DNA from: Variovorax sp. OV700
Lineage (GTDB): Bacteria > Pseudomonadota > Gammaproteobacteria > Burkholderiales > Burkholderiaceae_C
DNA: 64,000 nucleotides
Assembly (NCBI RefSeq): GCF_900099805.1
Contig: NZ_FNDR01000007.1
Location: forward strand, 124,001 to 188,000
Reading direction: 5' to 3'
Shown: positions 8,112 through 15,715 of the stretch, piece after piece
Position numbering within the stretch: position 1 is the stretch's first letter
How the letters are laid out: each line of letters starts with the position of its first letter
Made by a program: the position numbers and the translations under genes
Notes under the pieces: generated by a model
What the model saw: the letters and a program-made list of their open reading frames with translations, nothing else
The model's database searches: none
Told to the model about the DNA's origin: nothing

Positions 8112-8294
8112 GTGGAAAACGTGCCCTCGACTGTCTGGATCGCCGCCTGCGCGCACCGGCTGCAGCAACAGTGGCATACCGTTGATCCGCTCGAACTGGA
8201 GGATGTCGCCCGCGATCTATGGCGCGACGAGCGTCTGCGAGCACTGCCTCCCGAGGCTGCGGCAGTAGAGTGGCTGAGGCCAATTACCGAGTGA
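8112..8294 (+). CDS. Small SOS-cassette protein, unknown function
   Basis: The 60-residue product (GTG start, MENVPSTVWIAACAHRLQQQ) is acidic and helical, with Leu/Glu-rich VDPLELEDVARDLW in the middle. It follows the LexA box and lies 31 bases before the SRAP gene, so the two are probably co-transcribed. The -10-like element ends about six bases before the GTG, so the message could be leaderless. I do not recognise the family. Confidence 0.55.
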   Translation: MENVPSTVWIAACAHRLQQQWHTVDPLELEDVARDLWRDERLRALPPEAAAVEWLRPITE

Positions 8295-8325
8295 CGTAGC
8301 GCATTCGGGACACAAGAATCGGCCC

Positions 8326-9015
8326 ATGTGCACGCGTTACATCAGCCCCGAACAGCGCGAGATAGAAGCCTTCTGGAAGATCGACCGCACGTCCAACCAG
8401 CGCAAGGATTGGGAGAACCTGCTGACCGTGTTTCCGCTTTCGCTGGCCAGCTTCATCCGGCGGGCCGATGACGTGGAGTACGCCCGCGAGCTCGCGGTCG
8501 GGCAATGGGGAATGATCCCGCCCTGGTCGAAAACAAGCATCCCGCTTACCGCACGGGGCACACGCCTGAGCACGGTCAACGCGCGCACCGAGGGCATGGA
8601 GAAATCGCCAACCTACAAGGAGGCCTGGTCCCGCGGCAAGCGCTGCATCATTCCGGCGGCCAGCTTCGACGAGCCGAACTGGGAGACTGGCAAGAACGTC
8701 TGGTGGCGATTCCGCCGTGCGGATGGTGCACCTTGGGGCCTGGCGGGACTATGGAATACCTGGACCGACAACGAAACCGGCGAGGTCTGGGACAACTACA
8801 CGATGCTGACGCTAAACGCGGACGGCCACCCGCTGATGGGTCGGATGCACAAGCCCGATCCCAAGCTGCCACCCGATCGGCAAGACAAGCGCAGCGTCAT
8901 CCCGCTCGAGGTGCACGAGTTCGACCTTTGGCTGGCCGGCACCATCGAAGAGGCGAAGAAATTGTTGAAGCTAGCGCCCATCGAAGCGTTCGACGCCGGG
9001 CCGATCGCGGCTTAG
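8326..9015 (+). CDS. SRAP domain protein (YedK/HMCES family), SOS-associated DNA-protein crosslink sensor
   Basis: The 229-residue protein is a complete SRAP domain. Family members bind abasic sites in single-stranded DNA by forming a thiazolidine bond with Cys2. The key residues are visible: Cys2 exposed after Met removal (MCTRYIS), Asn85 in NARTEG, Glu116 in SFDEPNW and His175 in GRMHKPD. It therefore should be active in abasic-site shielding. The LexA box upstream of the preceding small gene agrees with SOS control. A decayed ATP-dependent ligase follows, which suggests a former DNA-repair cassette carried by the prophage. Confidence 0.93.
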   Translation: MCTRYISPEQREIEAFWKIDRTSNQRKDWENLLTVFPLSLASFIRRADDVEYARELAVGQWGMIPPWSKTSIPLTARGTRLSTVNARTEGMEKSPTYKEAWSRGKRCIIPAASFDEPNWETGKNVWWRFRRADGAPWGLAGLWNTWTDNETGEVWDNYTMLTLNADGHPLMGRMHKPDPKLPPDRQDKRSVIPLEVHEFDLWLAGTIEEAKKLLKLAPIEAFDAGPIAA

Positions 9016-9028
9016 TGCGTTGGATGCG

Positions 9029-9154
9029 GTGATTTTTCTGAAGCTCGAGGGCTTCGTGGTGAAACGCGTGGACAGCATCTACCGGCCGGACGTCCGCTCG
9101 AGCGACTGGGTGAAGCGGAAGGGTGCGATTCCTGCCGTGCGATTCAAACGCTAA
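9029..9154 (+). pseudogene. C-terminal remnant of an ATP-dependent DNA ligase
   Basis: A frame directly after SRAP reads FLKLEGFVVKRVDSIYRP, then VRSSDWVKRKG, and ends at a TAA. LEGFVVKR matches ligase motif IV (EG-hhh-K) and DWVKRK matches motif V. The motif I lysine, the rest of the nucleotidyltransferase domain and any start codon are missing. This is the tail of a deleted gene of the kind often found with repair genes in prophages. Confidence 0.6.
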
Positions 9155-9249
9155 GAGCGTGGTGGATCGCGGCCTTCTGACGTTCGCTGCAAGCGTCGTC
9201 AACTACTGGATATTTGGCGATTGCCAAATAAGATGCCCAAAAAGGAAAA

Positions 9250-9276
9250 AGCCCGCTACAAAAAATGTAGCGGGCT
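9250..9276 (-). terminator. Terminator of the tRNA-Asn transcript
   Basis: AGCCCGCTACA and TGTAGCGGGCT form a perfect 11-bp stem with a 5-base loop. On the minus strand it is followed by a T-rich run. It begins 25 bases past the tRNA 3' end. Confidence 0.9.
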
Positions 9277-9300
9277 TTCCAGAGGCCTGGCGGCTTGTAG

Positions 9301-9376
9301 TGGCTCCTCGACCTGGGCTCGAACCAGGGACCTACGGATTAACAGTCCGGCGCTCTACCAACTGAGCTATCGAGGA
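9301..9376 (-). tRNA. tRNA-Asn (GTT), likely prophage attachment site
   Basis: The 76-nt cloverleaf is complete and CCA is encoded. The acceptor stem is TCCTCGA / TCGAGGA with discriminator G, the D-loop region has AGCTCAGTTGGTAGAGC, the anticodon loop is CTGTTAATC with GTT, and the T-arm has GGTTCGAGCCC. The prophage remnant begins just beyond the 3' end, the usual side for integration into a tRNA gene. The matching att repeat would be left of this window. Confidence 0.97.
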
Positions 9377-9387
9377 ACAAGCCTCAG

Positions 9388-9416
9388 ATTATAGCGTGAT
9401 TTTTTTGGGCTTTCGA
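9388..9416 (-). promoter_or_regulatory. Promoter of tRNA-Asn
   Basis: On the minus strand a consensus -10 TATAAT (9393-9388) lies 17 bases after TCGAAA (9416-9411), four of six bases matching the sigma-70 -35. Transcription would begin a few bases before the mature tRNA 5' end. Confidence 0.7.
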
Positions 9417-9465
9417 GTGCGCCCATATGGCCGCAATAAATTTCCGAAAATTTTTTGAGCCCTGT

Positions 9466-11625
9466 TCAGAGCGACACGCTCAACCCAAGGCGCAGCGTGC
9501 GCGGTGCACCGGGAAAGAGATAGACGTGGCCGAACTGGTAGGGCGATTCCTTCCAGTAGCGGCGGTCGAACAGGTTGTCGATGGCGAGGCTCCAACTGGT
9601 CTGAACGCCGCGCAGCTTGGTGTCGTAACGCAGCACGGCATCGACGCGCGTCCATGAGGGCAGCGTGATCGAGCCGTCGGGCAACACGTTGCGCCGGCCC
9701 TCATGCGACAGCTGTCCCAGCAGTTCGAGACCGGGCACGGAGGCCACGCGATAGCCGGCCTGCGCGCGCAGCACCTGCTTGGGCACGTTGGTGGGCGACT
9801 GGCCATTGATGGCAGGCTCGGCGGTGCTACCGCGGCGCTTGGCATCTATCAGCGTGACGCTGCCGCCAAAGCGCCAGGGCCCCGTGTTCCATTGCGCACC
9901 GGCCTCGAGTCCGCGGTGCACCGCGCTGCCGTCGTAGCGGCCATCGCAGGGCGTGATGAAGAGCCGGTTGCAGGCGTCGAGGTTGGTCATCGGCCGCTTG
10001 ATGTCGAACCACGCGAGTTGCCAGTTGAAGACGTCACTGCCGCCCTTGAGTCCCAGTTCCCATTGGCGCGAAGTCAGCGCGGGCAACGCCTGGCCAGCGT
10101 TGCTGTACTGATCGCTCCTGTTCGGCACGACCTGTGACTCGACGCCCTTGCCCCAGCTTCCGTAGGCAAGCAATCCGGGCCGGATTGCGTAGCTGACGGC
10201 CATCCACGGCGTGGTCACGCCTTGCTTGTAGCCGGTGGGGTTGGAGCCGTCGTTGCCGATGCTGCTTCGATCGAGCCGCGTATGACGCACGCCGAGCCAG
10301 GTGGTGAAGCGGTCGTTCCAGCGGATCGCATCCTGCACCGAGAGTTCTGTCGAACGCTCGTCGCGGTTGGTCTGCGGTGTGATGGCGTCGGCGTTTGGCG
10401 GCACCACGGCCGTGGCCCAGACGTTGCCGGTGCCGACGTAGTTGTAGGCCTGGTTCTGGAAGCGGTTGCGCACGCGGCTCGCAAGAAGGCCGAAGCCCAG
10501 CTCATGCTTCACGCTGCCGGTCATCACGTTGCCCTTGAGGTTCAGGCTGCCAGCGGTTTGCGTGCGCCGCTCGTTCTCGCTGCGAAAGTCGTAGAAGTCG
10601 AAGGTGCCGTCGGAGCAATAGCGGTCGTAGTTGCCTTCGGCGCCGCAGCCGAACGCGTAGGCCAGGCGGTCATCGGACTTGAGCCTTTGCTGCCCGATCT
10701 GCGCGCTCCAGCGCCAGTCGGCATTGAGCGCCTGGCTGAAGCGCACGCTGCCGGTCAGCGCGTTGAACTCCGAGGGCTGCGACCACGGCTGGTTGTTCAG
10801 ATTGATCTTGGGGTCGACCGGCGCGGGCAGCGTGTTGCCCAGCAGGCTGAAGCCGTTCTGGCTCGGCTGCGTCTTGTGGCTGCGTTCGATCTCGAACTCG
10901 AGCACCGAATCACGCGTGATGCGCCAGTCGCCCGCGAGTGAGAACATGTTACGGTTGCCGTCGAGGTTGTGCGTCAGCGGCTTGAGGTTTTCGTTCGCCA
11001 CGTTGAGGCGATAGCCGAACTCGCGGTTGGCGCCGAAGCGGCCACCGAGGTCGATCGCGCCGAGCACGCTGCCGCGGCTGGTGGTTTCCAGGCGCAGCGT
11101 GCGCAGGTCCTGCTCGGTCGGCCGCTTCACCACGTAGTTGACCAGCCCGCCCGGCGCGCTGGTTCCGGCCTGGATGCCACTGGTGCCGCGCAGTATTTCG
11201 ACGCGTTCCTTGTTGTCGAGCGGGATCGAAGTCTCGGCGCTGATCGGCAAGCCTTCGCGTCGGTAGTTGAAGCGGTTGTCCAGCACGAAGCCGCGCACCG
11301 TCAGGTAGTCCCAGTAGCCGGCGGAGTTGTAGGCATCGGTCACGGAGGAGTCGAACTGCGTGAGGTCCGCGAGGCGACGTGCGCCGCTCTCGCGAAGCTG
11401 CGTGCCGCCGATCACCGTGGCCGAGAGCGGCAGTTCGCGCAGCGGCACGTCGCCGAAGCCGCTCACCTCGGCTTGGGGCGCCGCATTGCTTTCGTTCACC
11501 GTGATGGCGGGCAGCTCTGTTTGCTGCTGGGCCTGCGCCCCGGTGGCGGTCAGAAAGAGGGCGGCAGCCACTGCATTCGAGATGGGTGACAGCGGACGTG
11601 AGGGAGCGTGGATTTGTTTTGTCAT
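9466..11625 (-). CDS. TonB-dependent outer-membrane receptor in the thiamine operon
   Basis: The 719-residue precursor has a Sec signal peptide (about 1-32, ending GAQAQQQ), a TonB-box-like TELPAITVNES, a plug domain (RRLADLTQF, YLTVRGF, KERVEILRG) and a C-terminal barrel ending in LSVSL. By sequence it falls in the siderophore-receptor-like subgroup (DNLFDRRY, GAPRTLRL). Yet it starts only 10 bases after thiE and closes the thiO-S-G-E run. That position argues for uptake of thiamine or a precursor such as a pyrimidine or thiazole moiety, rather than iron. Energy comes from TonB-ExbBD encoded elsewhere. The receptor family is certain; the ligand is inferred from context. Confidence 0.9.
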   Translation of the reverse strand: MTKQIHAPSRPLSPISNAVAAALFLTATGAQAQQQTELPAITVNESNAAPQAEVSGFGDVPLRELPLSATVIGGTQLRESGARRLADLTQFDSSVTDAYNSAGYWDYLTVRGFVLDNRFNYRREGLPISAETSIPLDNKERVEILRGTSGIQAGTSAPGGLVNYVVKRPTEQDLRTLRLETTSRGSVLGAIDLGGRFGANREFGYRLNVANENLKPLTHNLDGNRNMFSLAGDWRITRDSVLEFEIERSHKTQPSQNGFSLLGNTLPAPVDPKINLNNQPWSQPSEFNALTGSVRFSQALNADWRWSAQIGQQRLKSDDRLAYAFGCGAEGNYDRYCSDGTFDFYDFRSENERRTQTAGSLNLKGNVMTGSVKHELGFGLLASRVRNRFQNQAYNYVGTGNVWATAVVPPNADAITPQTNRDERSTELSVQDAIRWNDRFTTWLGVRHTRLDRSSIGNDGSNPTGYKQGVTTPWMAVSYAIRPGLLAYGSWGKGVESQVVPNRSDQYSNAGQALPALTSRQWELGLKGGSDVFNWQLAWFDIKRPMTNLDACNRLFITPCDGRYDGSAVHRGLEAGAQWNTGPWRFGGSVTLIDAKRRGSTAEPAINGQSPTNVPKQVLRAQAGYRVASVPGLELLGQLSHEGRRNVLPDGSITLPSWTRVDAVLRYDTKLRGVQTSWSLAIDNLFDRRYWKESPYQFGHVYLFPGAPRTLRLGLSVSL

Positions 11626-11635
11626 CTTGTTCTGT

Positions 11636-12568
11636 TCAGGCGGAGGCTGCGCCCATGGCGGCCATCCATTGCGCGGCCGTGGCCTCAGGATCTTCTGCTG
11701 TCACCAGCGCGCGCACTACGGCGACCGAGCCCACGCCGGTGGCAAGCACCTCGGGCAGCCGCACCGCATCGATGCCGCCGATGCCCACCTGCGGATAGCC
11801 GCGCAGGAGGCGCGCATAGGCCGCGAGTCGTGCCACGCCCTGGGGGGCAGTGGCCATCTTCTTGAGGGTCGTGGGATACACCGCACCCATGGCGATGTAG
11901 CTCGGGCTCACCGCATCGGCGCGCACCATCTCGGCATAGCCGTGGGTGCTGACGCCGAGGCGCAGGCCCGCATCGCGAATCTGCCGCACCTGCTCGGTCG
12001 CGAGTGCATCGAGGTCTTCCTGGCCCAGGTGAACGCCATAGGCGCCGGCGGCGATCGCCGTCTGCCAGTGGTCGTTGATGAACAGCAGGGCATCTGTGCC
12101 GCGAACGGCAGCGACAGCCGCCTGCACTTCGCGCTCGACGGCCGCCGCGTCGTCCGACTTGAAGCGCAGCTGCACCGTGGGAACGCCCGCGCGCGCCATG
12201 CGGCCGACCCATTGCGCATCGGGCAACACCGCGTAGAGGCCGAGCCGTTGGGGGCAGGGCGCAAAGGCGCCGTCGCGCGCCGTGGGTGGAAAGGCGCGCA
12301 GGCCGAAATCGGCCGGTGTCTCGGGCCATTGGTTCGCGTCGAACGCGCCGGTTCGCACTGTCTGCGCCTGCCACGCATGCGCGAGGCATTCGGCATCGAT
12401 CTCGATGAAGCCGAGTGCCGAGCAGGCCTGCTTTGCGCCACGGTACACCGGATCGTCCGAGGAGAAGTTGCTTGCCGAAATGGCTGCGGCCGTGATGGCA
12501 CCGAATCGCAGCCCGTGGGCTGCGACGATGGCATGGGCAACAGCCCGATGGTCGTTCAATGCGCTCAT
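11636..12568 (-). CDS. thiE: Thiamine-phosphate synthase with an extra N-terminal region
   Basis: ThiE joins HMP-pyrophosphate and thiazole phosphate to give thiamine phosphate. The TIM-barrel signature begins at about residue 107: [49 protein letters not shown] and GIGGI. The gene is 310 residues long, against about 210 for ordinary ThiE, because of roughly 100 N-terminal residues (for example [15 protein letters not shown]). I do not recognise that part. The start overlaps the thiG stop as ATGA, which supports the long form. Cytoplasmic; last biosynthetic gene of the operon. Confidence 0.92.
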   Translation of the reverse strand: MSALNDHRAVAHAIVAAHGLRFGAITAAAISASNFSSDDPVYRGAKQACSALGFIEIDAECLAHAWQAQTVRTGAFDANQWPETPADFGLRAFPPTARDGAFAPCPQRLGLYAVLPDAQWVGRMARAGVPTVQLRFKSDDAAAVEREVQAAVAAVRGTDALLFINDHWQTAIAAGAYGVHLGQEDLDALATEQVRQIRDAGLRLGVSTHGYAEMVRADAVSPSYIAMGAVYPTTLKKMATAPQGVARLAAYARLLRGYPQVGIGGIDAVRLPEVLATGVGSVAVVRALVTAEDPEATAAQWMAAMGAASA

Positions 12569-13404
12569 GCTGCGTGATGCCAGAAGGGCGTGCCGAGCAC
12601 CGGCGTGCTCGGTTGCGCGGAGTCTTGCGCGGCCATGGCGCCGGCGCGATAGGCGGCGCGGCCGGCTTGCACGGCGTCGGCAAAGGCACCGGCCATCGAC
12701 ACCGGGTCTTGCGCCAGCGCCACCGCGGTGTTGAGCAGCACGCCGTCATAGCCCCATTCCATGACCTGGCAGGCATGCGAGGGCAGTCCCAGGCCCGCGT
12801 CGACCAGCATCGGCACGCTCAGCCGCTCGCGCAGCAACTGAAGCGCATAGGGATTGACCGGCCCGCGGCCGGTGCCGATGGGTGCGGCCCAGGGCATGAC
12901 GGCCTGGCAGCCCACATCGACCAGCCGCTGGCAAAGCACCAAGTCTTCGGTGCAGTAAGGCAGCACCTGGAACCCGTCGCGAATCAGCTGCGACGCGGCG
13001 TCGACGAGGTTCAGCGTGTCGGGCTGCAGCGTGTAGTCGTCACCGATGAGTTCGAGCTTGATCCACGGTGTGTCGAAGAGCTCGCGCGCCATCTGCGCCG
13101 TGGTGATCACCGCCTGCACGCTGTGGCAGCCGGCGGTGTTGGGAAGCACGGGCACGGCGAGCCGGCGCAGCAGTTCCCAGAAACCGTTGCCGCTGTCGCT
13201 GGCGCCCGGGCTCGCGGATTGGCGCCGCAGCGAAGCGGTGAGCATGGCGGGCTTTGCACGCTTCACCGCGGCTTCGAGCAGGTCCGGCGACGGATACCGC
13301 GCGGTGCCCAGCAGCAGGCGGCTGTGAAAGGTCTGTCCGTAGAGAACCAGCGGATCGTTGTCCGGAACGGAAGATGTGGTGGTCATGGTGTGTGTTGTCT
13401 CCAT
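12565..13404 (-). CDS. thiG: Thiazole synthase
   Basis: ThiG forms the thiazole ring from deoxyxylulose phosphate, dehydroglycine and ThiS thiocarboxylate. The 279-residue product shows the (beta-alpha)8 barrel signatures: [22 protein letters not shown]-type [18 protein letters not shown] with the imine-forming lysine, [10 protein letters not shown] and [11 protein letters not shown]. There is a second possible start at 13386; neither has a strong ribosome site. It overlaps thiE by 4 bases and follows thiS by 18 bases, so ThiS and ThiG are made together. Confidence 0.95.
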   Translation of the reverse strand: METTHTMTTTSSVPDNDPLVLYGQTFHSRLLLGTARYPSPDLLEAAVKRAKPAMLTASLRRQSASPGASDSGNGFWELLRRLAVPVLPNTAGCHSVQAVITTAQMARELFDTPWIKLELIGDDYTLQPDTLNLVDAASQLIRDGFQVLPYCTEDLVLCQRLVDVGCQAVMPWAAPIGTGRGPVNPYALQLLRERLSVPMLVDAGLGLPSHACQVMEWGYDGVLLNTAVALAQDPVSMAGAFADAVQAGRAAYRAGAMAAQDSAQPSTPVLGTPFWHHAA

Positions 13405-13422
13405 CTCTGTGGGTCGTCTGGA

Positions 13423-13620
13423 TCAGCCGCCGGTCACGGGGCGGATCACTTCGATGCGGTCTTCGGGCTGCAGTGCGCGCGCCGCATGGGCCGAGCGCGG
13501 CACGAACTCCCGGTTCACGGCCACCGCGAACGGCGGCACAGCATCCAGAGCGGCGAGCGCGTCGATCACTGTGGCGCCGTCCGGCAGCGTGAAAAGCTTG
13601 TCGTTGATCAGGACGTTCAT
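13423..13620 (-). CDS. thiS: Sulfur carrier protein ThiS
   Basis: The 65-residue ubiquitin-like protein begins MNVLINDKLFTLPDGATV and ends in the required Gly-Gly (RPVTGG), which is adenylated and thiocarboxylated to carry sulfur to ThiG. Length is standard. The start lies two bases after the thiO stop. A longer frame upstream overlaps thiO and was not used. ThiF, which activates ThiS, is not in this window. Confidence 0.95.
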   Translation of the reverse strand: MNVLINDKLFTLPDGATVIDALAALDAVPPFAVAVNREFVPRSAHAARALQPEDRIEVIRPVTGG

Positions 13621-13622
13621 CG

Positions 13623-14714
13623 TCATGCTTGGGATGTCTCCAGGCCAAGGGTCTGCGCAAGCGCCGAGCGGCCATGCACGAGCAGCTCCATGGCGGCATC
13701 GAGCACGGCGGGCGCGATCATGAAACCGTGGCGGTACAGGCCATTGATCTGCAGCACGCGCGGGTGCGGCTGTCGAATGGCGGGCAGGTTGTCGGGCAGC
13801 GTGGGTCGGCACTGTGTTGCGATCTCGAGGATGCGCGCCTCGGCGAAGCCGCTGTGCACAGCGTAGGCCGCGCTCAGCAGTTCGAGCGTGGAGCGCACGC
13901 TGGCCGGCGACATGTCGTCCGACTCGATCTCGGTCGCGCCGATCACGAACACGCTGCCAGGCTTGGGAGCGATGTAGAGCGGATAGCGCGGATGCACCAG
14001 CCGCGTGGGCCGCTGCAACGCCACCTCAGGCGCATGCACGCGAATGACTTCGCCGCGCACGCCGCGCAGTGCATTCCACTGCGGGCGCGCGCCAAGGCCA
14101 CGGCAGTCGATGACCCAGTCGGGCTGGCCCGGGGTGCCCGGAGAAAAATCGCCCGGTTCGCGTGGCGACTTCCAGTGCAGCGTGACCTCGGGGCTGGCTT
14201 GCAGCGTGGCGAGCAGAGAGGCCAACAGCGCGCGATTGTCGAGTTGGCCTTCGCCCGGAAGGAACAAGCCTTGTGCAAAGCGCTGGCCGAGCGACGGCTC
14301 CAGTGCGGCAACGCCGGCACCATCGAGCGTTTGCATCGCGTCGAGTTCGGGCACCTCTGCACCGGTGCGGGCCAGCACGCGCGCGAGCCGCGCGGCTTCG
14401 GCGGCGTCCTGCCGGTGCCACAGCACCAGCGTTCCGTCGCGTTGGAAGAACACGGGCTGTGCCAAGGGCGCAAGCAGTTCGGGCCAACGCGATAGTCCAT
14501 ACTGCCCCATGCGCACGACAGGCACCGGAGCCACGGCCGATTCGGCCAGTGGCGCGAGCATGGCAGCCGCCACGCGCGCGGCGGCGCCTTCGGCCTCCGG
14601 GCTGCCAGCTTCGAACAGTTCGACCTTGCAGCCGGCCTGTGCCAGCGTGACCGCAAGCAGTCGGCCCATGAGGCCCGCGCCGAGGATGGCGGCGGATTGA
14701 AATGGCAGGCTCAT
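13623..14714 (-). CDS. thiO: Glycine oxidase ThiO (FAD-dependent)
   Basis: ThiO oxidises glycine to dehydroglycine (iminoacetate), the thiazole precursor used in aerobes. The 363-residue protein opens with a dinucleotide-binding motif AAILGAGLMGRLLA and has DAO-family segments: RLVHPRYPLYIAPKPG, FVIGATEIESDD and LQINGLYRHGFMIAPA. It heads the thiO-thiS-thiG-thiE-receptor run. The 140-base gap before it holds an inverted-repeat element and no second TPP riboswitch, so it may depend on read-through from cytX or on an unmarked promoter. Confidence 0.93.
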   Translation of the reverse strand: MSLPFQSAAILGAGLMGRLLAVTLAQAGCKVELFEAGSPEAEGAAARVAAAMLAPLAESAVAPVPVVRMGQYGLSRWPELLAPLAQPVFFQRDGTLVLWHRQDAAEAARLARVLARTGAEVPELDAMQTLDGAGVAALEPSLGQRFAQGLFLPGEGQLDNRALLASLLATLQASPEVTLHWKSPREPGDFSPGTPGQPDWVIDCRGLGARPQWNALRGVRGEVIRVHAPEVALQRPTRLVHPRYPLYIAPKPGSVFVIGATEIESDDMSPASVRSTLELLSAAYAVHSGFAEARILEIATQCRPTLPDNLPAIRQPHPRVLQINGLYRHGFMIAPAVLDAAMELLVHGRSALAQTLGLETSQA

Positions 14715-14720
14715 GGCATT

Positions 14721-14823
14721 GCTCCTTCCCCCTCTGGGGGAAGGTTGGGATGGGGGCGGCCAGAGCGCTCAACGAATACGCTGCGTGCCCCCACCCCAAC
14801 CCTCCCCCGGGAGGGGAGGGAGC
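14721..14823. repeat. Intergenic palindromic repeat (37-bp inverted arms)
   Basis: GCTCCTTCCCCCTCTGGGGG at 14721 continues to 14757 and is mirrored at 14787-14823. The arms are nearly perfect reverse complements with a 29-base loop, and each arm also folds on itself. This resembles the REP-like elements of Comamonadaceae. It sits between the divergent thiO and thiD genes, so it cannot be an ordinary terminator for either. Confidence 0.75.
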
Positions 14824-14854
14824 AAGGCAAGGCCGTTCGCCGATAATTTTCCGC

Positions 14855-15715
14855 ATGACCCAAGCTGCACATCCCGACGCGCCGCAAGCGCCCCAGCGCT
14901 ATGTGCGCGTGCTCTCGATCGCCGGCTCCGACAGCGGCGGCGGCGCCGGTATCCAGGCCGACCTGAAGACCTTCGGGGCGCTGGGCTGCTACGGCATGAC
15001 GGCCATCACTGCGCTCACTGCCCAGAACACGCTCGGCGTGTCGGGCATTCACAGCGTGCCGGCGGCTTTTCTCAAGGCGCAGATCCAGGCCGTGGTCGAG
15101 GACATTGGCGTCGATGCGGTCAAGCTCGGCATGCTGCATGCGCCCGAGGTGGTCGAGGTGGTGGCCTGGGCCATTGATCACTACCGGCTGCCCAACGTGG
15201 TGCTCGACCCGGTGATGGTTGCCACCAGCGGCGACCGGCTGATTGCTTCGGAAACCGTACAGGTGCTGGTGCGCGAGCTGTTCCCGCGCGCCGTGGTCGT
15301 CACGCCCAATCTCGACGAAGCTGCCTTGCTCATCGGCCATGCCATCGACGGCATCGATGCGCTCGACGGTGCGGCCGACGAATTGCTGGCGCTCGGTGCG
15401 AAGGCCGTGCTGCTCAAGGGCGGCCACCTGCCTGGCGATGACGTGGTCGACGTGCTGCTGCAGGCAGGCGGCACGCGCAAGCGCCTGGCCTCGCGGCGCA
15501 TCGCAAGCCGCAACCTGCACGGCACGGGCTGCACGCTGTCGTCCGCCGTTGCGGCGCATCTGGCGCTGGGCTTCGGGTTGCCCGAGGCCGTCGAACGCGC
15601 GCGTGCCTATGTCATCGGCGCCATGGCGGCCGGGGCAGGTGTGCATGTCGGTGCAGGCCATGGTCCGCTCAACCACGGCTTTGCACCAGTGCCGACGCAC
15701 CGCCTGCCGTCGTAG
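14855..15715 (+). CDS. thiD: Hydroxymethylpyrimidine / phosphomethylpyrimidine kinase
   Basis: ThiD phosphorylates HMP and HMP-phosphate for ThiE. The 286-residue ribokinase-fold protein carries SIAGSDSGGGAGIQADLKTF, AITALTAQNT, VLDPVMVATSGD, LLKGGH and the anion-hole motif NLHGTGCTLSSAVAAHLA. I chose the ATG at 14855 because upstream in-frame codons lie in the palindromic repeat. It is the only plus-strand gene of the thiamine region and lies between thiO and cytX, whose end it overlaps by 47 bases on the opposite strand. It has no TPP riboswitch of its own. Confidence 0.93.
   Translation: MTQAAHPDAPQAPQRYVRVLSIAGSDSGGGAGIQADLKTFGALGCYGMTAITALTAQNTLGVSGIHSVPAAFLKAQIQAVVEDIGVDAVKLGMLHAPEVVEVVAWAIDHYRLPNVVLDPVMVATSGDRLIASETVQVLVRELFPRAVVVTPNLDEAALLIGHAIDGIDALDGAADELLALGAKAVLLKGGHLPGDDVVDVLLQAGGTRKRLASRRIASRNLHGTGCTLSSAVAAHLALGFGLPEAVERARAYVIGAMAAGAGVHVGAGHGPLNHGFAPVPTHRLPS

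Noticed and set aside
8029..8283. Minus-strand frame opposite the small SOS-cassette gene
   Set aside because: Composition is Arg-rich without family likeness, and the LexA box and spacing favour the plus-strand gene.
9123..9365. Open frame containing PRPGLEPGTYGLTVRR
   Set aside because: This is the well-known false translation of a tRNA gene, here tRNA-Asn on the other strand.
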